Shown here one piece after another: positions 27,601 to 41,200 of a stretch of 64,000 nt of DNA. The first letter of the stretch is position 1. Every line of letters starts with the position of its first letter. The position numbers and the translations under genes are program-made. Origin of the DNA: Scortum barcoo (lineage: Eukaryota; Chordata; Actinopteri; Centrarchiformes; Terapontidae); NCBI GenBank assembly GCA_023238725.1, contig CM041545.1, positions 20,551,501 to 20,615,500 of the forward strand, given 5' to 3'. The notes under the pieces were generated by a model, which saw nothing but the letters and a program-made list of their open reading frames with translations, was not told where the DNA came from and did not search any database.

Positions 27601-30600
27601 TTGAGATATGAGGAGCTCAAAGGGAAAAAGTCAGGTGATTGTGTTTTTTTTTTTTTTTTAAGGAAGGTAATGAGCTTTCTGCTATCAGAGGGCACAAGGG
27701 GGAACAGGATCAATGCTGTAGTCAGATAAATAGGACCGTGCAAGCCCGTGTAATGGTTTGTTCATTAGAGGAAGAACTTTGAAGAACGAGTGTTACCTGA
27801 ATTTTGAGCGAGTGAAGGGAGATCAGATTTAAGGTGATTATAACTTGTGGTTGTGGCGAATATTCTGGCGTCAGCGTTTTCTGAGTTTGCGCTGTATTTT
27901 TTCTGGAAGACTTGGAAGCGGTACAGTATGTTGGGGACAGATGTGAACGCTGATGCCGTGTCTTTGTCTGGTTGGCTGACTTGGATGTGTTGATGTAAGC
28001 GCTCTGTGTTTCCCACAGTGCTCAGCCTGTTGTTGATGCGACAGCACTGAAGTAGCAGGAGTAAGCTGTCACGAGTAAACACAACCCGCTGAATAGGCTT
28101 TACACACTTGGCCTCTTTGCTTTTTGTAAGAGACTGTTTTAGTGATGGGATTCTGTAACTTTGCTGTTTCTCGGTACGTTTTGGCTCATCGTAATATGGC
28201 GAAGGTGGTACTGTTAACTCCCTGCTGGGTTTCCCACAAATCAACAGTGTGTCAGTTTGGCATTCTTACAGGGGAATATTACTGATTTTACACATTAAAG
28301 TCTGTTTACAGGTGTTGGGGATTACAACTGCATATTTAGAGAAAAAAACTTATAAAAACATATAAATCCTTTTGTGGCTCCAGAGGGAGCTGAACAAAAT
28401 CTGGTAAATCGTGCTGTCACTTGACTCAGCCCTAGTTGGGGCTGAAAACTACAAGTTTGAAAATGGGAAAAAAATAAATAAATAAAGCTTAGCAGACCTC
28501 ATGTGGCACACTCCTCATCTCTGCTTGAGATTAGTAGCTCAAGCGTCATTATCGGCATAACATACTAAGATCTCTGAACAAACTGACGGCATTTGAGTTG
28601 CATTGTGGGTGATGAAGATGGCAGGTTTTGACAAGGAAGAAAAATACATCCCTATTTCTCCTGCATTGATTTGATTTTCTTTGTCCATCCAGAGTACAGT
28701 ACTAAACGTATGGAGCACTTGTGGAGTTGTCAGTCAGACCCATTGATTGAGATGGATGATGTGTCTTCACTTCCTCCCATCGTACAAAAGACTTTGCCCA
28801 GTAGTAATCGAGGAAGAAAGTGACTCAATCATTAATCAGTTATTAGAGACTGTTAGCTAATGATCACCTGTTAAACTTAAAGTTAAATTTCCTGGACGTT
28901 CGAAATCTACATTCAGTTTGTTTAAAGATGTCTACAGGTGCCTCTGCGACTACTGAATTGCTACCAGTGCTATTTAACACCAAACTTGTCAGAAAAATTA
29001 ACACTTGGAGAAACATCAGCGTGATAAGAATGACCTAAAATGACAGAAATCATCTTTGGGAACTTAGATTTTTTTTTTGTTTGTCCCGTCTGCTAAAGTG
29101 GAAAGGGCAAGACTCATGACCTGTACTGCAACCAGCCACCAGGGGGCGATCCAGATGTTTTGGCTTCACTTTTAGTGAGGTGCCATTTCTCCATCTTTAT
29201 ATACACTTAGTTAACTTTAATGTAAATGTGTCTTACAGGCTCCTTTACCACAGTTACATAACAAGCAATGAATTTTAAAGCAATAATACAATAGAGTAAA
29301 ATTGTTCTCAGTTATCTCACAGGCTGCCATCAGTGATCAATTTCAAAACTTATTTTGCCGTTGAAGCCTTAATTAATGAGCATTGTGAGCATGAGGGAGG
29401 CTCGCCCACCTCTCACAGTGAATCTCCTCATACATTTTCTCATCAGTTCCCTTATTAATTAGATGGAGACTTCTGCTACATAGTCCATTTTAAAACGTAC
29501 AAGCACAGAATAACAAAATTTAATTTACGACTTTTGATTATATGCCGTATATAAACAGAAAATATAGAAGGAGTGTTGGTCTGATTATTATTTAGTCTGT
29601 ATGAGCTGTTTTTGTTTGTTGGAGTAATCCGACATGAGAAGCGTCTCCTTAACAATGTAAAATCGTCCCATTTGCAGCGTTTCATAGTTAAACTGAGTTT
29701 ATCTTCTTTGAGCATGGGAGATAATTAAGTGATGCATTTAATTCTGTGGTTTTAGTCAAGCCTAAATAAATGCGCTTAATCTCTCTGTGTGCATTACATT
29801 TCCTCGTGTAGTTTTTATCTTAATATGGAGGTAATTCAATTCAGAGAGATACAGAAATGTTACGAAAACTAACCTAGCGAGATTGTTGACCTGACTTTTA
29901 AGACTCCTCTATTTCCTCAGTTTTCCATCATTTCTCCTCTCCTCTTCTTCTTCAGGACTCTAACTTTTTATTGTTACTCCTCTCGCCGGCCAAACTTCGG
30001 TATCTCGCTAGCACAGGTGTGAGAGGGCAGACGTTTCCTCGGCCTGGTGTCGGGATAAGCTCTCCCACGTGTCAGTCCGAATGTTAAAGCAAACATCGCT
30101 CCCTAACATTTCATTATCTCTGTCTTAGCTCAGACACCAGATAGCGTGCAAACAGAGGGGTGTAATAAATATTCCTCCTCTGTTCTTCCCCATCTGCTTT
30201 TGATACTTATTGATTGTCTTCTGTCAGAAGCACTTTTCTCTTTTTTATTTTTTTCCGTCCTGCCTTTGCTTCTTTGCCTCATTTGCCTCCCGCTTTCATC
30301 TTCTTTCGTCATGATCCTCTCCCTCTCCATTTCTTTGCGTCCCTCCCGCTCTGTCGTTTTACGCTCCACCCATTTCTTTGAACATTTTAGCAGATGGGGG
30401 GTGGATAGAAGCGGTGTGATTGAATTGAAGTGATTGAAGTCACGGCGCACATTCATTTCCCTTTTTGCCACTCATGTTCATTACTTATCATCACTCGGGC
30501 AGTCGTATCATTCTTGTTAGCATATAAAATATGCCATTTGATGTCTTTCTTTGTCCCAAAGACCTTAAAGTACCATGAATGCGTACATATTTAACATGGG

Positions 30601-33600
30601 TCAGCCCGGGAGCAATCAAAGACCTGACCCCGTGAGATAAAAATCTGACCCTGGGAAGATTTATCGTCACGTTTAATCCACTGATGGACTGGAGCCGTCT
30701 CTTTCAGTGTGAAAGCAGCTCCAGGCCAATTTAATATGAAGAGACAGACCCACATTGGAGTAATTAGAGGGACTTTGCAGCTGACAGTTGTAACTCAGTG
30801 TGTACCCAGAGGGCTGCACTGCCTTGTGTAACCTACATCATTTAATCAGCTGAGTAAGGATTTTCTTTTTTTCTCTTGTTTTTTTAGTCAGTCAGCCAGT
30901 CATGACCCCATGCTCCTTTTAGTGCACATATCATTATTTATAGTACCTAAATCTCCTGATGTTGTAGCTACATCCACACTACTCTACACTGAGAAGAAAT
31001 CATGCACATATAATTATTTTTCATATTTTATCCCAGTGAATGTTTTTATCAAGGTATGTCAGTTTGCTTGTAGACTCATTGCACTCATATCGAGCACACT
31101 GATTATTTCTAAAACCATCCGAGGCATATTATTCTGTAACGCTGACAAGAACGGACACGTGGCTGTTGCATAAATAAATCTCTCATCTGCATACGCAGCC
31201 AGCGTTGTGCCTCACCGGCATTTCTGTAAGTGAACAGGCCCGCTGTATTGATTGTCCGCAGATGTTCAGAGATATCAAGCGTTCGGGAATTCATTCAGTG
31301 TGCCTAACATCGAAGAGGGAAAATAACTATTAACATAATCAGTACATTGGTTGTTTTGTTTTTACCTTCAAACCGATTCAAATGAGAAGGTCCAGCATCT
31401 GAATGTGTCTGTTTAAGAAGCTGTCTTCACTGATATTTTTGCCCTCTGTCCTCTCCTGCGTTTTTGTCTCTAGATGCAAGAGGCCCTCTCTATTCTGTCT
31501 GAAACGGTGCCTCCCCAAGCGTCCTCTGCGGCGCCTGTATATCCTCAGGATCAAAGACCCGTCACGGAGACCCAAGGAGCCCATCGCAGCAGGGAGGCCC
31601 CGTCCTCCTCGTCCTCCTACACTACCTCCAGGGGATCAGCCAGAGACAGAGAGACAGAGACAGAGAGAGGGATAGAGATAGAGATAGAGACAGAGACAGA
31701 GATAGAGACAGAGACAGAGATAGAGACAGAGACAGAGATAGAAACAGGGACAGAGACAGAGACAGGAACAAAGGAAGGGACAAAGACAAGAAGAAGAAAA
31801 AACACAAGAGGAGGTCAAGATCGAGGTCTAAGTCCAAAACCAGACACTCCCTTCCCAGTGCCTACAGGAGATCCCGCAGGTCCCGGTAAGACACCTGAAG
31901 ACATTCAAAACATCAGGGGGATCTCTGAGTGTAAAGCTTGATTAAAGGCGCTGTGATTTCATTATATAATGATTTGAAATGCAGCTCAAGTTTTGATTTA
32001 CATATTTTTTTCTCACTGTGTTATTGTGGAGGAAGAATATCTTTGCTGGTGGTTGCTATAGACACGACACCTTTTAAGGAACACTTTAAATGTTTTTTAT
32101 TGTTTTGTTGTGTTTTTATTGTTTTTACGCTGCCTCGCTGCAGAACAGTAAAGATCTGAGCTGAACTGAACTGAGTTTATGCAGCGCAAACGTTCAAGAG
32201 ATTTGGTAAAATCTTTACAGGTTTTTGTTTTTATTGTGGATTATAAGATTGTCACTTCATATTACCCTTTTAAAAAAGGTTAACAATAGTTATTATATAT
32301 ATTATAATAACTATTATAGTTATTATTGCATTTTTAATCTATCATGACCCGACTTATAACGACTTATCTTAAAAGAGGAATAAAAAAAAAAGTGGAATGC
32401 ATTAATGAAATGGTAAAAGAGAGAGAGTAAAGATAGTAAAATAATGTGTGTGTGAGAATGGACAAAGGATTGAGAGGAAGTGATCAAAGGTAGGAGGCTG
32501 AGCTGCAGAGTTTGTGTCGTTTATCTGTCAGGCTAAAGAGACAAACGCTGAGCAGACGGCAGGCTGACATCAGCAGCTGTCCTTTCCTCTCTGGCTTTGC
32601 TTTTAGAAAAGGGATGTAACTTCCATGTCCAACACCGGCTGTGTAAATAATGTTCATGCTCTGCATACCAGCCAGTGGGAGACAATGAAACCTTTATGGA
32701 AAGAAATCCAAGAAATCTCTTATATTATTCATAAATATTTAATACTGTTTTCTTTTTCAGGCTAGTTTAGAAAAACTATGAAATATTGAGAGTCCATGTG
32801 ATATCATGTTTATGAAAGTATGTGTTTTTATCCTGTGGCCCAGTTGTACAGTATTTAATCTTTAACAGCCTTAATGTAAACTGTGCCACATTCAGGTCTT
32901 CAAATAATCTAAAGGAATAACTGGAAACCTTGTTCAAACCCTCATTGGGTATTCTTGCTTTTAAGTTCCTTGAAAAACAACCCCGATTGCTTGCTTGATT
33001 TCCTTCCCTTGCCTCTTACCGCCGTCATTGTCTTAGCGCACTCGTTTCACCCTCTTCTATTCGTGGTCTTCATTTCAAATTCATCAGCTCATCTGCCAAG
33101 CTCCGTCCTCTGTAATTGAATGGCTTCCTCCCCCTCACCACCACCAGCCCCTTCGTCTTACACTTTCTTTGTTCTCCTGTCTGGCCAGATCCCGCTCACA
33201 CTCTCCGGGGAGAAGGGACAAGAGGGGCCCCTCGACGGAGAGGAGACGTGACGACAGGGAGCGGGAGCGCCATCATCCCAGCAGCAGCTCCGGTCTGCCC
33301 AGGAGGCATTCGAGATCCAGGTAAAGAAACAGCAGGTGTCATCAGTCTGCGGTGAGAGGAAGAGTCACAGGTCTCCTCACGCAGCTGTGTCGTGTGTGTT
33401 TGTGGATTTTTACACTGAAAACAATGATTATGACACCTGCCGAGGCAGAGAAGAGCACAAAATACTACAATAAGTAAGCCTTAAATGTTTGTGTGTTTAT
33501 TTAGTTTTCACTAAAACAATGAGAAACCTTGATTTGCTTAACTTGTACGTGTTTGTATGTCTGCTACACATCAAAACAGTGTTTTAGATTGTGACTTAGA

Positions 33601-35214
33601 TGTAAGAAAGACTTTTATCCCCAAATAATAATTGATCGAAACTGCAAAGGACAGTTTCCGCTTTGATGAAAATAAAGTGGTGCTTTTTTAAAATACACAT
33701 GATGCAAAGTTTTCCACGCCCTTGATATATCGTGCTTTCTGCTGTGTTACTGCCTGAATCTGAAATGTTTTAGTTCCTTCAGTTTCCTTCTCTTTTTTCC
33801 ACCTCCCAGGTCCCCTCCTGACAAAAGGAGGAGCTCTTTGTCAGCCTCAGGACAGACACAGCCTGCGGGTTCGTCCCTGTCCCCGTATTCTTCGCCCGGC
33901 AGAGTTTTGTCCCCGTCAGCGAGCCCCGCCTCCAGCCTGACCCACTCCAGGTGACCCCTCCACACGCCTGTCTGTCAACCAGCTGAGCGTTAAGATTACT
34001 TTTCCCCGGGGTGTAACTGAAAGTGTCCTCAGTAAAGAAACCAAGTTTGTGGGAGGACAACTGAGAAGATTTATTTGATTTACAATCATTTCCTCCAGGC
34101 CTGTGAAGTTTCTTCCTCTCAAAATGAATCGTATTGTTTAGTACTTTAGCAGCCAGACATTATAGCAACCAAATCATGGAGGTAACATTAGCTTAATTGG
34201 CTTGGTAGCTAAGACTAAAAAAAAAACAAAAAAAATCCACCTGTGACATCGGGGGCTGGCAAAATCGAAAGTCATGGTTAAAAATGAGAAGCCTAGATTT
34301 CTTAAGGCACTGCTTTCCCATCCAGAATTCAATTCAGTGAGTCCGAGCATCAATTTATGTTGCCTTGTCATTTTTATCCGTATGTAGTGTGCTGTCATTA
34401 TAAGCGGCGATATAATCCAAAAGATGTGTCCAAAACAACTTTAATACCAGCTTTATGAATATGAATCTCTCGTGGGTTGCGCAAAGCTTGAGCCTTGTCG
34501 GAGGAACTGTAAATCCAGTACGGACAGAAGAGACTTGAGGCATTATATCTAAAGAGCCAATGATATGATGGTTTGGAGCCGATATCTTTCAGCCTCGACA
34601 TCTCATGGCACAAAGCCATCCACTGCAGGGGACACAATCTCCTCTGATGTCTTCTCGTTGGTGGTTTGCCGTTTTTAAAATGTTTCCAACGAAGAAACTA
34701 TTAAAACTGCATGCATTAACTTTTATATAAATGCTGGAGGGCAAAATGTCGGGCTTCGTGGTCTCACAGCTGAATCACCTCCCAGTCTGTCCTCAAACAA
34801 GAAGTACGCCCACTGTGTGACGGGAGCTAAAGTAGGGTAAGCCATTTACAGCACCACACCACAAAAAACACTCTTTTGTGATGCTGTCCAAACATGAGTT
34901 TAGTTTACTGAGGTAGATTTGATGTTATTTTTTGAGACACATTTTCAAGAAAGGAGCTGAGTGTAGAGAGTTTTTGTAGAGTGTGGTCAGGGAACAGAGG
35001 AGGTAACGAGTAGCTCGTCATCAGTGCAGCAGAGAACGGTTAACTCTCTCGCAGGTGGGTGATGGAAAGGAGTGCCGAAATGTTTCAAATCTGCACACAT
35101 GTTGACGCAATTAGCTTCTCAATAGTAAAATCAATATGTAGATGCCTGAATATCGCTGATGTGTCATGCATTAGCTCAGATCTGCAAAGATGAGGAGCAC
35201 ACGGTTATAGTCTG

Positions 35215-35250
<36 letters not shown>

Positions 35251-38200
35251 ATATAACAATACAACATTTGGACACAAAGCACATCAGAGTGAAGAGGAGG
35301 CAGTGGAGGTGTTGATGTTAAAATGCTCACAGCTGTCTGTTATAAGGTGGACATGATGTGGACGTGACTTATGTTTAGGCAATGTCATTTTCACAGCATG
35401 TATAAAAATATTAATATGTTATAAGAATATCATAGAAACTATCAAAGTTTTAAAGAAACATCATAAAACCAACACTGATCCATTTGTCAGAACATTCATT
35501 GAAAACAAGATAAGCTAGTTCACTCATTTAATCCACATCGTTTCAGTATTCCAGCTTTGTTCATTCACGTAATGATGTGCCATTTTTTACCTTATTTAGT
35601 TTGGCCAACATATTCCAGACTGCATGATATTTCACTATATAGAAAAAGGGAGTGCTGCAGCAGTTTATGAACAACTGGACTCTGAGTTTCCTGTGTGTGG
35701 GCGCACAAACTCCTTTGCTTCAGCGGAGTCAGAGCAGTGAGCACAGTGATGAATGCCTGCAGGCGACAGAGAGCGTAACCACGTGGACAGCGGAGGTTTG
35801 GAAAGAATGTGATATGAATCTTTTTAAATTACATTCACAAGTAAATGAAGTTAGTAGGGCGGCGGGAGGTTGGAAAAGATCCCTCAAAAAGTATGTAAAA
35901 GTCAGTAAATAAAACGTCAGTCGCTGCCTCTTATTAAAAGCTCTATCTATAACTGTGAGCTTCAACCTCATCTTTCCACATCATGTCATGCGTTAGCTTT
36001 TGTGATTCACTTACATATACCACAGAAACAGAAACACCTCCAGGTCAAACCAGGAATTTTCTATCTTTCAGCCATTATTCCCACCACCCAATGCTCACTA
36101 ATCGCCATGTGTACGAGCCCTCACACTCTAAGAGGGAAATAACTCTGAACACAAGCACATGATGTGAAAGAGGCTGGATTGGCATTTTTACATGTTAAGA
36201 AATAATATAATGGTATAGAAAATAACATATGTTGCAGATAAATGATATACTGAATCCTACCTCTGTTTACCCACTACTCTCAATCAATACTGTGATATGC
36301 ATTTACTGATCAGTGGTTCAAGGAAATGTTAAGCTAACAAAAGCTGCAAGTCTTGTAGTGAATCTGTGGTTCAGTGTAACTTGAATAACTGACGTTTCCC
36401 CCGAAACATTTTTAAATGATGACATGTTGTGTGCTGTGTTTTTTCTTAAGCCTGTGATTTTCACAAACCACCATTTCATGCTTTTTAAAAGCGTTGCTTT
36501 AGTCAAAAAAACCTCCAACCTCACTGGTGTGTCAGCAAGGTGATGCCCTTTAAGGTATTTCTTTTATTCTTTTGCTGTTGGTTGGTGGTGTGGAGTAAAT
36601 GGTGTGTTTTTTTTTTTGTTTGTTTTTTTTTTTGTTTTTCTCTGAGCATAGTTATTAGAGAAACCACAAAAACCGAACCAAAACCAAGAGTTTGACTTAT
36701 TCTTTTTCAAGATTTTAGTCATCAGAAATCCCGAAGGCTGCACAGGTGGATCACCAATAAACTGTGTGTATGAAAGGAGCTGGTTTCTGTCAGTTTGGGT
36801 TTTGCAGTTTATTTTCTACGAGGGACAGAACTAGAGCAGTGCACCGTAATAATCCCAAGTTATGTCCGTAAAGATGTGTAACACCGAGGACTCAAACAGA
36901 ATTGTGCTATTGTCCCAAATTGTCCCAGTTTTTCTGCGAACTGAAGCCTTAAAACTCCACAACATCAGCAGCAGTCTGTTCTGCAGTTTCTTGTCACCTG
37001 TTGTGTTCAATCAACTTGACGTGCATGACTTTTTTTCTATTTTAAAAATCCCTTGATAAATTATGAAGTCGAGACAGTGGGGAGATTAAAAGCTTTGGAC
37101 AGAGCCGTGAAGTTGAATCCGAGGCCTCCGATTTTGGCACTTTCGCTGTTTGTCTGCGTGATTATTTACTCGGCTGCGTTTGACGTTGCTGATGTGATGT
37201 TTTTGGCTCAGGGTGGGTATGTGTGTGTGTTTTTTTACGGTTCCTCTTCTACCTCTCTGTCTTTCTTCTCTTCCCTTCTATGGCCCGCGATGCTCGTCCA
37301 ACTTTAAACATTTCAGAAGATATGAATATTGTATAGCCCTCCTGTTAACATGATTGGTTTTCTCCTCTCTCTCTTCCCTTTGTCTCTCTCTCTCTCCATC
37401 TCTTCTCTCTACAGGAGTGGTTCTCTGGAGAAAGACAAGGCAGTGTCCTCATCCATAGTATCCTCCGTTCAGTCCAAAATAACTCAGGTATTGTTCTTTT
37501 GCTTTTATCCCAAATATGTCCTCCACTGAACTTTGCAGCAGCCTCCCAAATACAAGTACAGAGTGTTGTTCTGTGTTTCCATCATCCAGACAGGAAGGAC
37601 TGAGAGGGCTGTTGGTTTTCTAAAATAAAAATATAACCTAGTTTTTTACTAGGACCTTATTGGGAAACATTACTTGAATTAATGCTTTATTTTATCTACT
37701 GTATGTTTGTACAACACTTAGTTTAGATTGAGTTCGATCAGCTGATGTTTTTGTTTTTGGTATTTTCTGACGTCAGCGCCCTCATAAACCGCTGTTATTT
37801 TAACACGCTAACAAAAAGTTTGCGTGCTACAGCTGTGGCTCACCCTGGCTGAAATTGCACCCCCATCGGCTGCACTCCTTCTGGGAGCGTAGCCAAAAAT
37901 CTGGTAAGAGGAGAGGCTAAATATCGGGTGATGCCAGCTGAGCGGCAGGCGATCGTGGAGGCCTTGGCGAGCAAAACATAAAAAAAATATGTGAGTGAAT
38001 ATTGGACTAACATTCAAACGAACAATAATGTTACTTTCCTACTGTTGGATGTGGAAATCTGGAGTTTGCTACGAAGTTCACCAACTTAAAAATGATCATG
38101 GGTCAAAGTTGTGTTCAGGAATCAGTTATTGCACTTTTAACAAAATCATCATTAATCAAAGCTTTTGACTGGATGACTATTATTAAAGGCTCACAGAAAC

Positions 38201-41200
38201 CAAGGTCTCCTGTTGAGTGTTAAAGACGGCTAAGACATGTCCATCGATTAAAATTACAGCAATCACACACTATGGGCTCTACATGCAGCCTTTTTCTCAG
38301 AAATTTCTAAGGTAGACTTTAAATGTAACGCTTACTTGCTTACTTGCTTTTTTTTCTGACGCAGTTGGACGTTTTGTCGAGGAGGCACAGAAGTGAAACA
38401 CCGCAGCCATCCTGTAATTTTCGACGTTTCATTTTGTGAACATTGCACTCATGCTCGGTTGTTTAACACGCCATTCAAAAGCGAGGGCCATTAATATGCC
38501 GCAATAACCGCCTTCCACTCCTCCGGGAAGGCTGTCCTCCAGATTTTTACTTTAACTATGGAACATCATGTTCCTCATTTGGGTGTGAGAGCTCACGATA
38601 AAACAGGAATAAGGTGTCTGAATAAGTGGCACACAGGCATTAGTGGCAGTATAACCTCACACACACACCTCACAGATGATTTCTGACCTCAGTACACACT
38701 CTCCCCACTCCATCCTGTTTAAAATTGTAATGTCCAATTTGCAGCTGCTGTCATGCTGCTTTCAGAAATGCACCTTAATCAGATGCATGCACACGCACCA
38801 GTCCTGGGAAAAAAAGTCGTATGATTCATGAAAAGCTACAAACTGGTTGAACGATTGGAGGTGAAGATGTACTAGATCATTTAAAATCAGTCTGTTGTAA
38901 AATGAGCAAATAGGCTGCAAAGACATCAGTTCTTCTGTTAGCCGCGAGCTGATCTTCCCACCATTTAGACAAAACGTCACACGCTGCTCTCTCCTCCAGC
39001 AACGAAGAGCAACATTGCGATGTGCTCTTCATTTACTTTAATTTCAACTGCTGTGGAAACTTCCCTTGAGACAAATCTCAATATCATTCACCCGATAATT
39101 TCGAGACATTTCCGGAACTATCTTGAGAAATATATATCATGTGCTTCCCTGCATTTTCAGCCCAGATTGCCATCTTTGATTAATAATCCTGAAACATCAG
39201 TCATTTCACATTGACCTGTCACTGCATTGCATGAAGTGATGCAATATTTTGATGTATTGATTCTCACGCAATCAGTGTGTAACTAAGTGTGTCAAACACG
39301 GAGAGAAGTGTGTATGTGGAGACAGTAAATGTGGACTGTAAATGTGGACTGTAGCTTCTCGGGAGTAAATAATTCAGCAGCTAAAGTATAAAACATACGG
39401 CGCAGGGACAGTTATGTTGGCTGCACTGAATGTAGAGAGGCTGCAGTGTAGTCCAGAACAGGAGAAGCGCCGGGACTCAAGCTAATGGAGGTCAATAGAG
39501 TGTGAATGGAGAGGCAACACAAGCTATTCTGTGAACACGCCAGTACATCAACACAGGACTTGGAAGCAACAATGAGAGATTGCCTCAGAACAAGCGGCCG
39601 GATTCGCCAAAGACGCAAAAAAACCCCACTTCTCACGTCGCTGCTTCTCCCTCGTCAACAACAACAACGACAACAACATCTTATTTTATTCTCGGCGTGT
39701 CAGACAAACAAACACTATTTCTTCTTCTTGCCGTCATCTCAACTTGTGAAAAAACACGCCGTTCGCCGCTGTTGCAACATGCACACATTCGCAACCACTA
39801 ACTACTTATACCCCATCTGTGATGTTTTACAAACACTTGCTGAATAATTCAGCGCATCCTCATCTGGCTAATGGTCTCTTCTTCCCTGAGGGTGCCTGGT
39901 TGCTATTCGCCTCATCCCGTCTCTCATTTTGCTCCTGTTTGTCTTTTGTTTCGTCGTTCGTCTTTCCCCTGTCCTGTACATTTGCCGTGCTGGACGCACT
40001 GTGCACTCTCAGAGTAGCTTTTAGACCAGCGTTGGGTCTTTTTTTAACACCATTTTTGTGAATTTATTTTAGATCTGTAGCGTTGTATGCGCTCTTTTCT
40101 TTCCTCTTTGAAAGTTCAGACTAATCTTACTTGTTTTTGACAGATAAAGGGGAAAAGTTGAGGAGAACTTATTCCAGGCGAGTGTGTCTGAGATGGAGAG
40201 GAAAGATGTTGCATTGCTCCCTCAAGATGCTCCCAACAGTGTATTGTAGTTTTATTATTTAGCAGCAGTGTGAGTATGTTTTGAAATTTGTGATCTTTCA
40301 TCGATTTTGTCAATGTCTTTCAAGGATGTGTGTTTAGTATTTTGAAAGTCTTGTAATCTGAGGCTGCTTACTTTACAAACCCCCCAAATTCAAAGTGTGT
40401 TTCAGTCGAACTTCTGAAGTGTATGTTTGGGAGTCAGAACAAACGATTTATAAGAAAAGCGAAGCAATAAGTAAAGCCAATAAAGACGAAGGCAGACACA
40501 GCAGAGGAGTAACTGCTGCGTCTGCTCACAGCGCTGCCAAATAAACTCTCATTGGTTTAATAAATAAGTCTGTCAATAAGTCAATCATAATCTGAGCGAC
40601 TGATCTGATCTCATGCTATGCACATGCAGGAACGGCAGCCTCTAACACTAATAATGAAAACTCCCCAACAGAGAGGAAATTACAGAATAAAAATCTGAAA
40701 AAATACCAACCATAAATAGTATCTAGAAAATTATTTTACCCAATTTAATTGCAGCATCACTTTTAAAATTTCATGATTATAATAAAATGCCATATCCTCT
40801 TTAAGTAACCACACTGCAGATTTAAAGAGAAAATGGTTGTAAAGTACTCAAATCTGCAGAGGAGGATCAGGTGGACGTCCTGTTGCACTCAGTAAGACAT
40901 TCCCCTTGAATTAATGACTTAATATGAAAATACTTCAATTACAGGACCTCGGCGGGTAAAACTCACTTCATCAGATTAAATCTGCCACCGCTGGCTTGCG
41001 TGTGGAGTTTCGATGTTTCTCACTCAGTTTGGATTATTAAACTGTTTTCAAACCTAATACTGTATTTATGTTTTATATGTCAGGCGATATGATGAATATT
41101 TAGGTTAACGTGTGTATTCTCTGCTGAAAAGAAAGTTTTTGTAAGTGGGCTTCATCCTCTTTCAGTGTTACGTAACCACTGTGTGTGTGTGTGTGATGAT

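Larger units (their letters stand above)
24076..31473 (+). other. sfswap intron (7.4 kb, the longest)
   Basis: Contains a Tc1-like relic near 24330-24810 and a T19A11 homopolymer junction at 27038-27067. A 159-codon minus-strand frame at 27765-28244 has ordinary composition but no recognisable domain. Nothing is recognised in 28250-31470 except AT- and CT-rich patches. Confidence 0.88.

Noticed and set aside
31403..31675. Plus-strand ORF overlapping the RD exon (RPRPPRPPTLPP...)
   Set aside because: It is an alternate frame of the same exon, ends at a TAG inside the GA tract and cannot reach the conserved RS domain.
31617..31837. Minus-strand Ser/Val/Leu repeat ORFs opposite the RD tract
   Set aside because: Antisense reading of a tandem repeat, purely compositional.
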